From JAJPKK01 sp963787675 (GTDB lineage: Bacteria; Pseudomonadota; Alphaproteobacteria; Rhizobiales; Xanthobacteraceae): DNA of 64,000 bases. The notes under the pieces are model-generated. The model was given only the letters and a program-made list of their open reading frames with translations. It was not told where the DNA came from and made no database searches. Both the position numbers and the translations under genes were made by a program. Positions 52,948-61,858 of the stretch are shown here, one piece after another; within the stretch, counting starts at the first letter, position 1, and each line of letters starts with the position of its first letter. Location: NCBI GenBank assembly GCA_963787675.1, contig CAWBDV010000004.1, positions 186,001-250,000 on the forward strand, read 5' to 3'.

Positions 52948-53466
52948 ATGGGGTTCGGTCGCATCCTGCTGCGCGCTCTGCCGCTTGCGTTCGCGGTGGC
53001 GGCCGTATCGGGTTGCGCCGGCGACCGGACCGCGCAGCCGACCTTCTATGACAGCATGGCCAGTCCGTCCGCGACGGTCGATGCGGAGGCGGCGGCCTCG
53101 ATGATCTCCAGCTATCGCGCGAACAATGGCCTCGGCGCAGTCACGGTCGATCCGGCGTTGTCGAGCATCGCGCTCGATCGGGCGCGCACCATGGCGGACC
53201 ATGACAAGATCGACCGCAGTGCCGGACGCGAGTTCGACGGCCGTCTCGCGGGCGCGGGCTTCAATCCCCGCGGCGCGGTCGAAAACGTCGGCGCGGGCTA
53301 TCACACGCTGGCCGAAGCATTCTCAGGCTGGCGCGATTCGCCCTCGCACCGCGCGAACATGCTCAAGCCCGGCGTCAATCGTCTCGGCATCGCCGCGGTC
53401 TACGCGCCGCAATCGAAATACAAGGTGTTCTGGGCCCTGATCATGGCGAGCCGCGACCAGGGCTGA
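52948..53466 (+). CDS. CAP-domain lipoprotein
   Basis: A 172-residue protein. Lipoprotein signal (RALPLAFAVAAVSGCAGD). The CAP/SCP fold is shown by ISSYRANNGLGAVTVDPALSSIALDRARTMADHDKIDRS, then AVENVGAGYHTLAEAFSGWRDSPSHRANMLKPGVNRLGIAAVYA. The His of ADHDK and that of SHRANML are the usual site residues. ATG 52948 begins the signal peptide. Periplasmic or outer membrane; substrate unknown. Confidence 0.9.
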   Translation: MGFGRILLRALPLAFAVAAVSGCAGDRTAQPTFYDSMASPSATVDAEAAASMISSYRANNGLGAVTVDPALSSIALDRARTMADHDKIDRSAGREFDGRLAGAGFNPRGAVENVGAGYHTLAEAFSGWRDSPSHRANMLKPGVNRLGIAAVYAPQSKYKVFWALIMASRDQG

Positions 53467-53496
53467 GCGGTGCGGCGGACGTTTGCGCGCAAATCT

Positions 53497-53586
53497 CGTA
53501 GGGTGTGCAAAGCGCGGACTTGTCCGCGCGTGCGCACCGTTTTCGGCTCGACAAATGGTGCGCACGCTTCGCTCTGCGCACTCTAC
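53497..53586. repeat. Dispersed element C (copy 3)
   Basis: CGTAGGGTGTGCAAAGCGCG, GACTTGTCC, then GTGCGCAC twice and the end GCGCACTCTAC. The first 40 bases are nearly identical to the copy at 30747. Lies between convergent CAP and binding-protein genes. Confidence 0.8.
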
Positions 53587-54389
53587 TGCGCGGATAGGGA
53601 TGATGTGCGCGAGGGGCCGAGGTAACGCGCGATGATCGCGGCGACTTCGCCGTCGCGCTCGAGCTGGCCGAGGGCATTGACGATCGCGCGTTTGAGCGTG
53701 AGGTCGCCCTTCCATAGACCGAGCGCAACTGGATAGCGCGGCAGCGCGGCCGGTGCCCATTCGACGCCATAGCCCTGTTGCGCGGCGAAGGCCGTCGCAA
53801 AGAGACGCTCCGCCGCGCCAAATTCGAAACGGCCATCGCGCAGGCCGCCCGTGAGATCGCTCGCGCCGGGCGCGACGGTCAATTCCACCTTCTGCTCGCG
53901 CAAGTAACGTGCAAGGGCGATGCGGTCGAGGCCGGAGACGCCCGCCAGCACGCCGGCGCGACGGCCTTCGATGCTCGTAAGCGGCTTCGGCAGGATGAAG
54001 GCCCAGCCGGTCTCTTCATAGGGCGGGCTCGTCTCCAGGAACGATTTCGTCAGCGGCGAAGCGACGATGCCGCCGGCCAGTACCTCGCATTGCGCCCGCG
54101 TCACGTGCCAGCTGCGAGGATTGAAGTCGCGGCCCATGGCCTCGTTGCGTGAAAGGTCGAGCCCGACGCCAAGCTTCGTGGCGATCCGCTGCAACAGCTC
54201 GATGTCGATGCCGGGCGTCGCCGGGACGTCCGTGACGAGGGGCGGGTAGAGATAAGGCACGCAGACCCGCAGCACGCCGGCGCGCTTGACTTCGGCAAGC
54301 GAGGTATCCGGCGGCAAAAGGTAGACCGCGGCGAGCGGCGCGAAGATCAGGAGGTAGGACAGCGGCCGGCGCCAGCGCGGAGGGATCAC
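53583..54389 (-). CDS. Periplasmic binding protein of the PQQ-dehydrogenase/ABC operon
   Basis: A 268-residue SBP_bac_3-type protein with an N-terminal hydrophobic segment (YLLIFAPLAAVYLLPP), VKRAGVLRVCVPYLYPPLV, IDIELLQRIATKLGVGLD and GIVASPLTKSFLETSPPYEET. The family also contains the quinoprotein-associated binding proteins. It starts 4 bases after the ABC-2 permease ends, so it is the last gene of the operon headed by the third PQQ dehydrogenase. Confidence 0.85.
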   Translation of the reverse strand: MIPPRWRRPLSYLLIFAPLAAVYLLPPDTSLAEVKRAGVLRVCVPYLYPPLVTDVPATPGIDIELLQRIATKLGVGLDLSRNEAMGRDFNPRSWHVTRAQCEVLAGGIVASPLTKSFLETSPPYEETGWAFILPKPLTSIEGRRAGVLAGVSGLDRIALARYLREQKVELTVAPGASDLTGGLRDGRFEFGAAERLFATAFAAQQGYGVEWAPAALPRYPVALGLWKGDLTLKRAIVNALGQLERDGEVAAIIARYLGPSRTSSLSAQ

Positions 54390-54393
54390 GGCA

Positions 54394-55290
54394 TTACACC
54401 TTCTGGAAATCGCGCCACGCGATCAGGAAGAAGCCAACCGCCATCACCGTCATCACGATCGGCCCCAGTCTCGGATCGAACTGGTTGAAATGGATGAAGG
54501 CGCCGCGCAGCGCATCGACCGCATAGGTGAGCGGATTCCATTGCACCAGGATCACCAGCCACTCCGGGTAGATCACTTTGGTCTGTGCTGTGGTGAGCGA
54601 GGGATCGAGCGGGAAAATCGAGCTCGACGTAAAATAGAGCGGCAGGATGACGGCATTGGAGAATACGCCGAAGCCCTCAAAGCTGCGCACGCGGTTCGCG
54701 ATGACGACGCCGAGCGAGGTGAGGCCGAACGCGAGAAGGAACATCAGCCCAAGGCCGTGCGCGATGTCGGCCACAGTGAGCGACAGATCGGCGAAACTCG
54801 CCAGCGCGAGCACGAGGCAGCCGTGGAACAGCGCGACGGTCGTGCCACCGAGGATCTTGCCGAGCAGAATGGTGAAGCGCGGCATCGGCGAGACCAGAAT
54901 CTCGCGCAGGAAGCCGAACTCGCGGTCCCAGATCGTCGACACCGCCGACTGCACCGAGGTGTACATGATGTTGAGCGCGATCACCGCGGGGAAGATGAAC
55001 TGAAGATAGGTGAAGGGCACGACGAAGCGGACTTCGCCGTAGATCTCGCCGCGGAAGTACGGATTGAGGCCGATGCCGAGGATCAAGACCCACAGCAGCG
55101 GCCGGCTGACGCCGCCGATGAACTGGCCGCGGTCGCGGATCGCGCGCTTCACTTCGCGGAGCCAGATGGCATAGACGCCGCCGAGTTGCGCCGTCAGGCC
55201 GTAGGGCGACGGCCCAATATTGGCGGCAGCCTCTGTTGTGATGTCCGCGCCCACGTTTCTCTCTCCATCACAGCGTATGTTCGCCATCAC
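54394..55290 (-). CDS. ABC-2 type permease, Ped/PQQ-system type
   Basis: A 298-residue permease with six helices. It has VYAIWLREVKRAIRDRGQFIGGVSRPLLWVLILGIGL and the ABC-2 core FPAVIALNIMYTSVQSAVSTIWDREFGFLREILVSPMPRFTILLGKILGG. Such exporters are encoded next to PQQ alcohol dehydrogenases (PedABC-like). Its start overlaps the ATPase stop (ATGA at 55287-55290). Confidence 0.9.
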   Translation of the reverse strand: MMANIRCDGERNVGADITTEAAANIGPSPYGLTAQLGGVYAIWLREVKRAIRDRGQFIGGVSRPLLWVLILGIGLNPYFRGEIYGEVRFVVPFTYLQFIFPAVIALNIMYTSVQSAVSTIWDREFGFLREILVSPMPRFTILLGKILGGTTVALFHGCLVLALASFADLSLTVADIAHGLGLMFLLAFGLTSLGVVIANRVRSFEGFGVFSNAVILPLYFTSSSIFPLDPSLTTAQTKVIYPEWLVILVQWNPLTYAVDALRGAFIHFNQFDPRLGPIVMTVMAVGFFLIAWRDFQKV

Positions 55291-56277
55291 CGCGTATGTT
55301 CGCCGCCGCGCCGGCCGAACTGGTAGGTCCGTTCGCGTGCGCCCGCGGCCTGGTCACGCAGTTCACGTCCCGTCAGCGACAGGAACACGCTTTCGAGCGA
55401 CGGCTCCTCCACGCTGAACTTGCGGATGCGGCCGGCATAGCGGGTGAGCAGCGCTTCGGCGAACTCATCGCCGCTCGACTTGATGACGATCTCCGTCTCG
55501 CCGCGAGTTGCGAGCCCGGGATAGGCAGCGACGATGTCGGCGGCGGCTGCATCATCCGCTGCGACGACCCGCACCAGCTGCTGGCCGTACGTGACTCTTG
55601 AGCGCCGGCGGAGGATCGTTGGCGAGAATCTTGCCCTTGTCGATGATGCACACCCGATCGCACCCCTCCATTTCCTCGATGTAGTGGGTGGTGACGATGA
55701 CCGTGAGTTCGCGTTTCGCACGCAGCGCCCGCACGTGCTGCCAAAGGCGCCCGCGCGATTGGGCATCGAGCCCGATCGTCGGCTCGTCGAGAAACAGCAC
55801 GCGCGCTTCGTGGACGAGGGCGCGCGCGATCTCGAGGCGCCGCTTCATGCCGGAGGAAAGCGTCCGCACCAGGCTGTCGCGCCAGTCGGTCAACTCGACG
55901 AGCGCCAGCAGTTCGTCGATGCGCTGCGCGCGCCGCGCGCTCGGCACGCCATAGACGAGGCCATGGAAGTTGAGGTTCTCGTAGACAGTGAGGCGGTCGT
56001 CGAGGCTCGGCTCCTGGAACACGACGCCGAGCGCACGGCGCGCCTGCAGCGGTCGGGCGACAACGTCGATGCCGTTGATGGCGGCGCTGCCGCCGTCTGG
56101 CTTGAGGATGGTGCAGAGAATGTGCAGCAGCGTCGTCTTGCCGGCGCCGTTCGGGCCGAGCAACGCAAAGAGTTCACCCCGACCCACGTCGAAGCTGATT
56201 GCATCGAGCGCAAGCGTGCGGCCGTAACGCTTGGTCACGCCGTCGATCGCGACCATCGGCCCCGCAGTGTCGGTCAT
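55287..56277 (-). pseudogene. ABC-2 exporter ATPase, Ped/PQQ-system type, one frameshift
   Basis: Starts MTDTAGPMVAIDGVTKRYGR; Walker A ALLGPNGAGKTTLLH, signature LSSGMKRRLEIARALV, Walker B VLFLDEPTIGLD, and TTHYIEEMEGCDRV. After ILANDPPPALKS (about 55600) the frame slips by one base. The other frame continues TYGQQLVRVVAADD and FSVEEPSLESVFLSLTGREL, the usual C-terminal extension, to 55287. Restoring one base gives about 330 residues. Start overlaps the preceding gene's stop (56274-56277). Either a broken exporter or a sequence error. Confidence 0.85.
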
Positions 56278-57095
56278 TTGACGGGAGTCGCCGGAAATTT
56301 TTCGCTGTCGAGGATCGCCTGGATCGAACCGTCGGCGGTCAGGGAGGCGATCGCCTGATCGATGTTCGCGCGCAGGAACGTCTCCTTGGCAAGAAGCGTC
56401 GCGCCGACGTCGACCGCGCCTTCCGGCAGCGGTTTGGCCGAGATGGCGCGCAACTTGGCGAGCGAAGGATCGCGCTGTCTCAGCGCCCAGAACGATGGTC
56501 CCCAGATCAGTGCGACGGCGACCGTGCCGCGGCCGAGCGCGGCAAGGGCAAGCTCGTCCGAACCCATGGGGAATCGGCTCCAGCGATCGTTCGGCGGCAG
56601 TGCCGCAAGATATTGGATCAGTCGAATGTCGGCGCTGGTACCGATGGTGGCACCGATCGCCTGCGACCGCGGCACGTCGGCGAGCGACGACCATTTGGGA
56701 TCGGCCGTCACGAGGACGTAGCTCGTCCGATAGTAGGGCCGCGTCACTGTGAGCCAGGAGGGGTAGGCGTCCGGGATCAGCTTGAAGCCGAGATAGACCT
56801 CGCAGGTTTCGAGAAACACGCGATAGAGGTTGTCGAGATCCTCGCCGACCGAATTGGCGCCGAGTTCGTGCGGTTTCGGCTCGAGCAGCAGCGCGTCCGC
56901 AATCGCCTTGCCGATGCGTCGCGCAACCGGCAGGTCGGGATCGCGGACATCGAGGCAATACTGCAGCGTCGAGCCGGCCTGGCGCCGGCCGAATTTCCAT
57001 TCGTCGGGAACGAACGGCGTGTCCTGTGCCACCGCCATGGCGGGGGCGAGCAGAGTGAAGGCGAAGATAGCAACGCCGAAGAGCGCAGCAACCAA
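56274..57095 (-). CDS. Quinoprotein-dehydrogenase-associated binding protein (MxaJ/XoxJ-like)
   Basis: A protein of about 273 residues. Signal peptide LFGVAIFAFTLLAPAMAVAQ, then DEWKFGRRQAGSTLQYCLDVRDPDLP. The SBP_bac_3-like core includes SWLTVTRPYYRTSYVLVTADPKWSSLADV, the TRPYYRxSYV stretch typical of quinoprotein-associated binding proteins. MxaJ/XoxJ proteins help activate or assemble the PQQ enzyme. TTG 57095 is chosen since GGGAGGTGGG lies before it; the longer frame upstream merely translates repeat DNA. Follows the PQQ dehydrogenase gene. Confidence 0.82.
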   Translation of the reverse strand: MVAALFGVAIFAFTLLAPAMAVAQDTPFVPDEWKFGRRQAGSTLQYCLDVRDPDLPVARRIGKAIADALLLEPKPHELGANSVGEDLDNLYRVFLETCEVYLGFKLIPDAYPSWLTVTRPYYRTSYVLVTADPKWSSLADVPRSQAIGATIGTSADIRLIQYLAALPPNDRWSRFPMGSDELALAALGRGTVAVALIWGPSFWALRQRDPSLAKLRAISAKPLPEGAVDVGATLLAKETFLRANIDQAIASLTADGSIQAILDSEKFPATPVK

Positions 57096-57300
57096 CCCAC
57101 CTCCCCCTGGAGGGGGGAGGTCGCCGCGCGAGAGCGCGGCGGGAGGGGGTGACAGCGCATCAACACTAAAGACGACGGCGATCGACTTGCGCCGTCGCCA
57201 CCCCACCCCACCCCCTCCCAAACCCTCCCCCGCAAGCGGGGGAGGGTTGGGTGGGGGTGACCCTCCCCCTGCAGGGGAGGGTGCAAGAACGGCTTGTGGC
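57096..57300. repeat. Cluster of GC hairpin repeats upstream of the XoxJ-like gene
   Basis: Contains CCCTCCCCCGC-AA-GCGGGGGAGGG (57223-57246, 11-bp perfect stem), CCTCCCCCTGGAGGGGGGAGG (about 57102) and CCCTCCCCCTGCAGGGGAGGG (about 57261). It sits between the PQQ dehydrogenase gene and the XoxJ-like gene and is a hairpin-forming dispersed repeat type. Confidence 0.75.
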
Positions 57301-57312
57301 GTGCTCACGGCC

Positions 57313-59079
57313 TCATCTGTTGTCCGGCAGCGCGAACACCCAGAGCACCGAGCCGCCATCCGGATTGCGGATTTCCGGCGTCAGCGTCGCGAGTGCCTTG
57401 GAGTGGCTCGATCCCGATCCGACCGCGACGGCGACATATTGCTTGCCGTTGACGCTGTAGGAGATCGGGAACGAATTGATCACGTTGTTGAGGCGCATCT
57501 GCCACTTCACCTCACCGGTGGTGTCGTCGAAGGCGCGCAGATAGCGATCCCAGGCACCGGTGAAGACGAGGCCGCCTGCGGTCGGCAGCACCGCCGCCGT
57601 CTCAGGCGCGCGCAACCGATGAGACCACGCCTGCGTGCGATCCGAGAGCCTGATGGCATCGACCCGGCCGATATTGCCGTCGCTGTTCGCCACCGGCACG
57701 CGCGCGAACACGGCGCGGCCGCCGCCGGTATAGGCCTGGCCGGGATCGAGCGGGGAGGGCGTCGTGTTCGAGCAGTACTCGTTGAGCGGCATGTAAAGCA
57801 TGCCGGTCTTCGGGCTGTAGGCGGTCGCCGGCCAGCCGCGTCCGCCAGGATCGGCCGGGCAGTTCAACGTGGTCTGCCCGATGTGCGGAATCGCGGCGAC
57901 GTTGATGGTCTTCTCGCCGGTCTTCGGATCGATCGCGGCGACGACGTTCTGCGGGATCGTCTCCTTGTGCCACAGCCATTGGCCGTTGGTGCGGTCGAGG
58001 GCCTCGATGATGCCGAGCTTGCCGGTGGTGATGACGGTCTTGCGGGTCTCGCCGTTGACCGGCAGGTCGATCAGCAGCCGCTCATAGACGTAGTCGAGAT
58101 CCCAGGTGTCATCCTCGAGATGCTGGTGGTACCAGGCAAGCTTGCCGGTATCCGGGTTGATGGCCAGCGTCGAATCCGAATACATCGCGCTGTGATTGAG
58201 CCCGGGCTTCTGGGGCAGCGTGCCGCGCATCTCGGCGATCCACGGATAAGGCTGACCGGTGCCGTAGAACACGAGGTTCTGCTCGGGATCGTAGCTGCCG
58301 GAAATCCACGCCGAAGCGCCGAACCGGCTTTCGAGCGGCAGGCCATTCCAGGTGTCGTAGTTCGGATCGCCCGGATGAGCGATGGTGTTGACGCGCCACA
58401 GCTCGGCGCCGGTGTTGATGTCGTGACCGGTGATGAAACAGCCGCCGGGTTCGGCGTTGCCGCAGCCCGTCATGCCCTGGATCACCTTGCCGTTCACGAT
58501 GAAGGGACCCGCGGTGTAGCGCCAGCCCTTGCTCCAGTCGGCGGTGGTGTGATCCCACACGACCTTGCCGGTCTTGGCGTCGAGCGCGATGACGTGGGCG
58601 TCGGAGGTCGCGACGATCAGTTTATCGCCGTAGATGGCCATGTTGCGCTTGGCCAAGACGTTGGAGATCTCGGTGAACAGCTTCTCCGGCAGGTCGCGCT
58701 TGTATTCCCAGATGAGGTCGCCGGTCGCCGCGTTGAGCGCCTGGATCTTATCGGCCCAATTGAAAATGAAGAGGATGCCGTCGTGAACGATCGGCGTCGT
58801 CTCGGTGGCGCCGGGAGTCATCGACCATGTCCAAACCGGGACGAGGTTCTTGACGTTGTCCTTGGTGATCTGGTCGAGCGGGCTGTACCCCCAACCGTTA
58901 TAGGTGCGGCGCCACATCAGCCAGTCGGACGCGGGCGGATCGCGCAGCATCGCGTCGGTCACCGGCGTCATCGACGCGATGGGGTTGGCCTGGGGGGCTT
59001 GCGCGAATGCAGCAGCGCCCGCGAGGAGAAGAAGCGGTACGGATAGGATCGTCGAGGTCCAATCTCGGCGTAACGACAT
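57313..59079 (-). CDS. PQQ-dependent alcohol dehydrogenase, divergent type, lanthanide-type Asp pair (copy 3)
   Basis: A 588-residue periplasmic quinoprotein with signal peptide STILSVPLLLLAGAAAFAQ. EDDTWDLDYVYERL gives Asp327 (catalytic) and Asp329 (lanthanide-associated). GTGQPYPW replaces GTGNP. GCGNAEPGGCFITGHD (Cys206, Cys214) replaces the usual GGE segment. The sequence is clearly distant from the tandem pair at 7-10.6 kb. ATG 59077-59079 follows GGGAGAA and begins the signal peptide; a longer frame upstream is meaningless. Head of an operon with binding proteins and a Ped-type exporter. Substrate unknown, perhaps an aromatic or larger alcohol. Confidence 0.9.
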   Translation of the reverse strand: MSLRRDWTSTILSVPLLLLAGAAAFAQAPQANPIASMTPVTDAMLRDPPASDWLMWRRTYNGWGYSPLDQITKDNVKNLVPVWTWSMTPGATETTPIVHDGILFIFNWADKIQALNAATGDLIWEYKRDLPEKLFTEISNVLAKRNMAIYGDKLIVATSDAHVIALDAKTGKVVWDHTTADWSKGWRYTAGPFIVNGKVIQGMTGCGNAEPGGCFITGHDINTGAELWRVNTIAHPGDPNYDTWNGLPLESRFGASAWISGSYDPEQNLVFYGTGQPYPWIAEMRGTLPQKPGLNHSAMYSDSTLAINPDTGKLAWYHQHLEDDTWDLDYVYERLLIDLPVNGETRKTVITTGKLGIIEALDRTNGQWLWHKETIPQNVVAAIDPKTGEKTINVAAIPHIGQTTLNCPADPGGRGWPATAYSPKTGMLYMPLNEYCSNTTPSPLDPGQAYTGGGRAVFARVPVANSDGNIGRVDAIRLSDRTQAWSHRLRAPETAAVLPTAGGLVFTGAWDRYLRAFDDTTGEVKWQMRLNNVINSFPISYSVNGKQYVAVAVGSGSSHSKALATLTPEIRNPDGGSVLWVFALPDNR

Positions 59080-59360
59080 GGTTTTCTCCCGTATGATTTT
59101 CAAATGTGAGATGTCCCGAGCGCGGACCATCCGGAAATCCACCGGCACACTGTGGGGATTCCCGCCGCGATGCTGGGCGTGCTTATAGCCGATCAACGCA
59201 CGGTATTCCAAGGCGCAGCAGCTGTCGATCTGAGCTATGCGGCACACGCACCGAAGGATGGGTATGCGCTGTGGGACGCGCACAAACCGCCGCGAGGTCG
59301 GCGTGCGACCGCTGCGGCAAATTAGGCCGCAAACTTTCACCGGCCCAATGCTTATGTTAG

Positions 59361-59381
59361 CTTTTGGAACGATACCAAAAG
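59361..59381. promoter_or_regulatory. Inverted repeat upstream of the gentisate-type dioxygenase
   Basis: CTTTTGG-AACGATA-CCAAAAG, 7-bp perfect arms, 39 bases before the dioxygenase ATG. It resembles TTGG-N-CCAA operators of GntR- or IclR-type regulators. The whole 340-base gap 59080-59419 has no gene and holds the divergent promoters. Confidence 0.65.
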
Positions 59382-59419
59382 TAGGCGCCAGCCCACTCGG
59401 CTGATGACGGAGTCTCCTC

Positions 59420-60583
59420 ATGACCGCAACGTCTGCTCGTAATGTGCATCGGCTTCCGAACCGGGATGCGGCACTCAAGTCGCTTTATGACGATGTCCAC
59501 GCCAAGAACATGTTTCCGTTCTGGGCGACGTCGACCGATGTCGAGCATGACGAGATCAAACAGCTGATGGGCACCGCGCGCGCGATCCCATTCCTGTGGA
59601 GCTGCGCCGAGGACATCGAGCCCATCCTCCATCGCGCGGTCGAACTGATCACGATGGACGATTCCGAGCGGCGTTCGCTCATTCTCGTGAACCCGGGTCT
59701 TGCGCCGAAGCGGGCGACGGTAACGACCATGTACACCGCCTACCGCCTTAACGACGCCAACGAGATCATGCCGCCGCACCGCCATTCGCCGAGCGCGATC
59801 CGGTTCGGCCTCAAGGGTACGGGCAATTTCACCGGCGTCGACGGGGAGAACATCACCTTCGGGCCGGGCGATATGGTGCTCACGCCGAACGACACCTGGC
59901 ACAATCACGGCACGGTCGGAAACGAACAGGCGCTCAATCTTTCGGTGCTCGATCTGCCGCTGGTCGAGACTTTGAATGCGGTGCACTTCGAGCACGATTA
60001 CCAGGAAGAGGAAAACGGCAAGCTCGTTTCCAAGAAGCAGCAGACGCCACGCTTCACGAGCGACTATTCGCAGCGCACGTACGGCTATGGCGGTCTCTTG
60101 CCACGCTTTGCCGGTAAGCAGAAGCGCGGAGCCGGCACGTCCTCACCGATGTTCGTTTACCGTTGGGAGATGGTGCGCGAATTGATCGAGCGCAACAAGG
60201 ACAACGAAGGCGATCCCCACGACGGGCTGATGATCGAGTACATCGATCCGACCACGGGCAACCCGGTGTTCAAGACCATCACGTTCTTCGTGCAGATGTT
60301 GCATCCCGGGCAGAAGACCTTGCCGGTGCGCACCACCGCGAGCCTCCTGGTGGCGCCCTTCGAAGGCAAGGGCCACTCGGTGGTCGACGGCAAGCGTTAC
60401 GATTGGAAGGAATATGATACGCTCGCCGTTCCCGGCGGCTCGTGGTTCGAGCACGAGAATGACTCCAAGAGCGAGCCGCTGTTCCTGTTCGTCGCGAGCG
60501 ACGAGCCGACGCTGAAGAAGCTCGATCTCTATCAGAAGTGGGGCCGCAGCGCGTCGGGCGAGGTCTCCCGCATCCTCGACTGA
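59420..60583 (+). CDS. Gentisate 1,2-dioxygenase-family ring-cleaving enzyme
   Basis: A 387-residue bicupin Fe(II) dioxygenase. The metal motif of the first cupin is MPPHRHSPSAIRFGLKGTG (His120, His122) with His161/163 in TWHNHG. The second cupin is MLHPGQKTLPVRTTASLLVAPFEG...WFEHEND. Family members cleave gentisate, salicylate, 1-hydroxy-2-naphthoate or 5-amino/nitrosalicylate between C1 and C2. GGAG precedes the ATG. A Rid-family protein and an ABC importer follow in the same direction. Confidence 0.9.
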   Translation: MTATSARNVHRLPNRDAALKSLYDDVHAKNMFPFWATSTDVEHDEIKQLMGTARAIPFLWSCAEDIEPILHRAVELITMDDSERRSLILVNPGLAPKRATVTTMYTAYRLNDANEIMPPHRHSPSAIRFGLKGTGNFTGVDGENITFGPGDMVLTPNDTWHNHGTVGNEQALNLSVLDLPLVETLNAVHFEHDYQEEENGKLVSKKQQTPRFTSDYSQRTYGYGGLLPRFAGKQKRGAGTSSPMFVYRWEMVRELIERNKDNEGDPHDGLMIEYIDPTTGNPVFKTITFFVQMLHPGQKTLPVRTTASLLVAPFEGKGHSVVDGKRYDWKEYDTLAVPGGSWFEHENDSKSEPLFLFVASDEPTLKKLDLYQKWGRSASGEVSRILD

Positions 60584-60599
60584 GTACGACCGGAAGATC

Positions 60600-60996
60600 A
60601 TGAGCGACGAGCATCGCAAGAACGTTTACGCCATCGGCAAGAAGAATCCGAACCTGCCGTTTCATCCGGCGGTGCGGGCGGGCGACTTCATCTTCGTGTC
60701 CGGGCAGGTCGCCAAGGATGCCGACGGCAATATGCTGTCGGGCACCATCGAGCAGGAGACCGCCGGCACGATCGAGTTCGATCCGGCGAATTCTCGCCGA
60801 GGAGGGTGCGACGCTCGCCGACGTCGTGCGGGTGACGACATACCTTGAAGACACCCGCGACTTCGGTCGCTACAACAAGGTCTTCGCCGAGCATTTCAAG
60901 GACGCGGTGCTGGCGCGCACAACGGTCGAGGCGCGCGCGGTGATCAATACCAAGATCGAGATGGATGCGATCGCCTACAAGCCGAAGCGAGGCTGA
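60600..60996 (+). pseudogene. RidA-type imine/enamine deaminase, one frameshift
   Basis: N-terminal part DEHRKNVYAIGKKNPNLPFHPAVRAGDFIFVSGQVAKD reads in one frame to about 60780. The rest, IRRILAEEGATLADVVRVTTYLEDTRDFGRYNKVFAEHF then LARTTVEARAVINTKIEMDAIAY, is in another. One base removed after TIE restores a 131-residue protein. Unlike the Rid at 27629 this keeps the ARTTVE Arg, so the intact enzyme could deaminate imines. 16 bases after the dioxygenase stop. Confidence 0.82.
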
Positions 60997-61000
60997 GGCG

Positions 61001-61858
61001 GTGGCACGCGAGGCGGGTGCGGCGGCAAGCGCGATCGGTGCTGCGCCGGTTGGCGCGCCGACAGCCGTCGACATGCCCGCGCACATTTTGGCGAAAGGCG
61101 TTGCGGTCGATTTCGTCGTCGATGGGCGGCGCCAGCGCGTGCTCAACAATGTCGATCTCGCCGTCCCCAAAAGCAGTTTCGTCTCGCTGATCGGCCCGTC
61201 GGGCTGCGGCAAGAGCACGCTCCTGAAGGTATTGGCCGGGCTGATCACGCCCGCGGCCGGCGAAGTGTCAGTTGCCGGCGTGCCGCCGCAACAGGCGGCG
61301 AAGGCGCGCAAGATCGGTCTCGTGTTCCAGGACGCCACGTTGCTGCCGTGGAAGAACGCGGTCGAGAACGCCGCTTTCTTGCTGACCACGGCCGACTCCT
61401 CCATACGTCAGGCCGATGCCATGGAACGGGCGGCCGCGATGCTGCGGCTCGTGGGCCTCGATGGGGCCGAAAAGAAGAGTCCCTCGCAATTGTCGGGCGG
61501 CATGCGCCAGCGTGTTGCCATCGCGCGGGCGCTCGCGCTCGACCCCGAGGTGCTGATGATGGACGAGCCGTTCGGCGCGCTTGACGCCATCACGCGCGAA
61601 GAAATGAGCGACTGCCTTCTCGACATCTGGGAGCGCACCGCCAAGACCGTCGTGCTAGTCACCCACTCGATCGACGAAGCGGTGTTCCTGTCGCGCGAGG
61701 TGCACGTGATGGGGTCGATGCCGGCACGCATCACCGAGACGCTGCCGATTGTGTTGCCCCATCCGCGCACCGAGGATTGCCACAGCGATCCGGCATTCAC
61801 CGCGGCGGAGCAGCGGCTCCGCAGTCTCCTCATCGAAAGCAAGCGGCGGCCGGCATGA
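61001..61858 (+). CDS. ABC importer ATPase (SsuB/TauB type)
   Basis: Walker A LIGPSGCGKSTLLK, Q-loop LVFQDATLLPW, signature LSGGMRQRVAIARA, Walker B VLMMDEPFGALD, then VTHSIDEAVFLS. The GTG at 61001 gives 285 residues and lies just after the Rid gene; ATG 61073 (MPAHILAKG) is an alternative nearer the core. Stop overlaps the permease start (ATGA). Confidence 0.92.
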   Translation: MAREAGAAASAIGAAPVGAPTAVDMPAHILAKGVAVDFVVDGRRQRVLNNVDLAVPKSSFVSLIGPSGCGKSTLLKVLAGLITPAAGEVSVAGVPPQQAAKARKIGLVFQDATLLPWKNAVENAAFLLTTADSSIRQADAMERAAAMLRLVGLDGAEKKSPSQLSGGMRQRVAIARALALDPEVLMMDEPFGALDAITREEMSDCLLDIWERTAKTVVLVTHSIDEAVFLSREVHVMGSMPARITETLPIVLPHPRTEDCHSDPAFTAAEQRLRSLLIESKRRPA

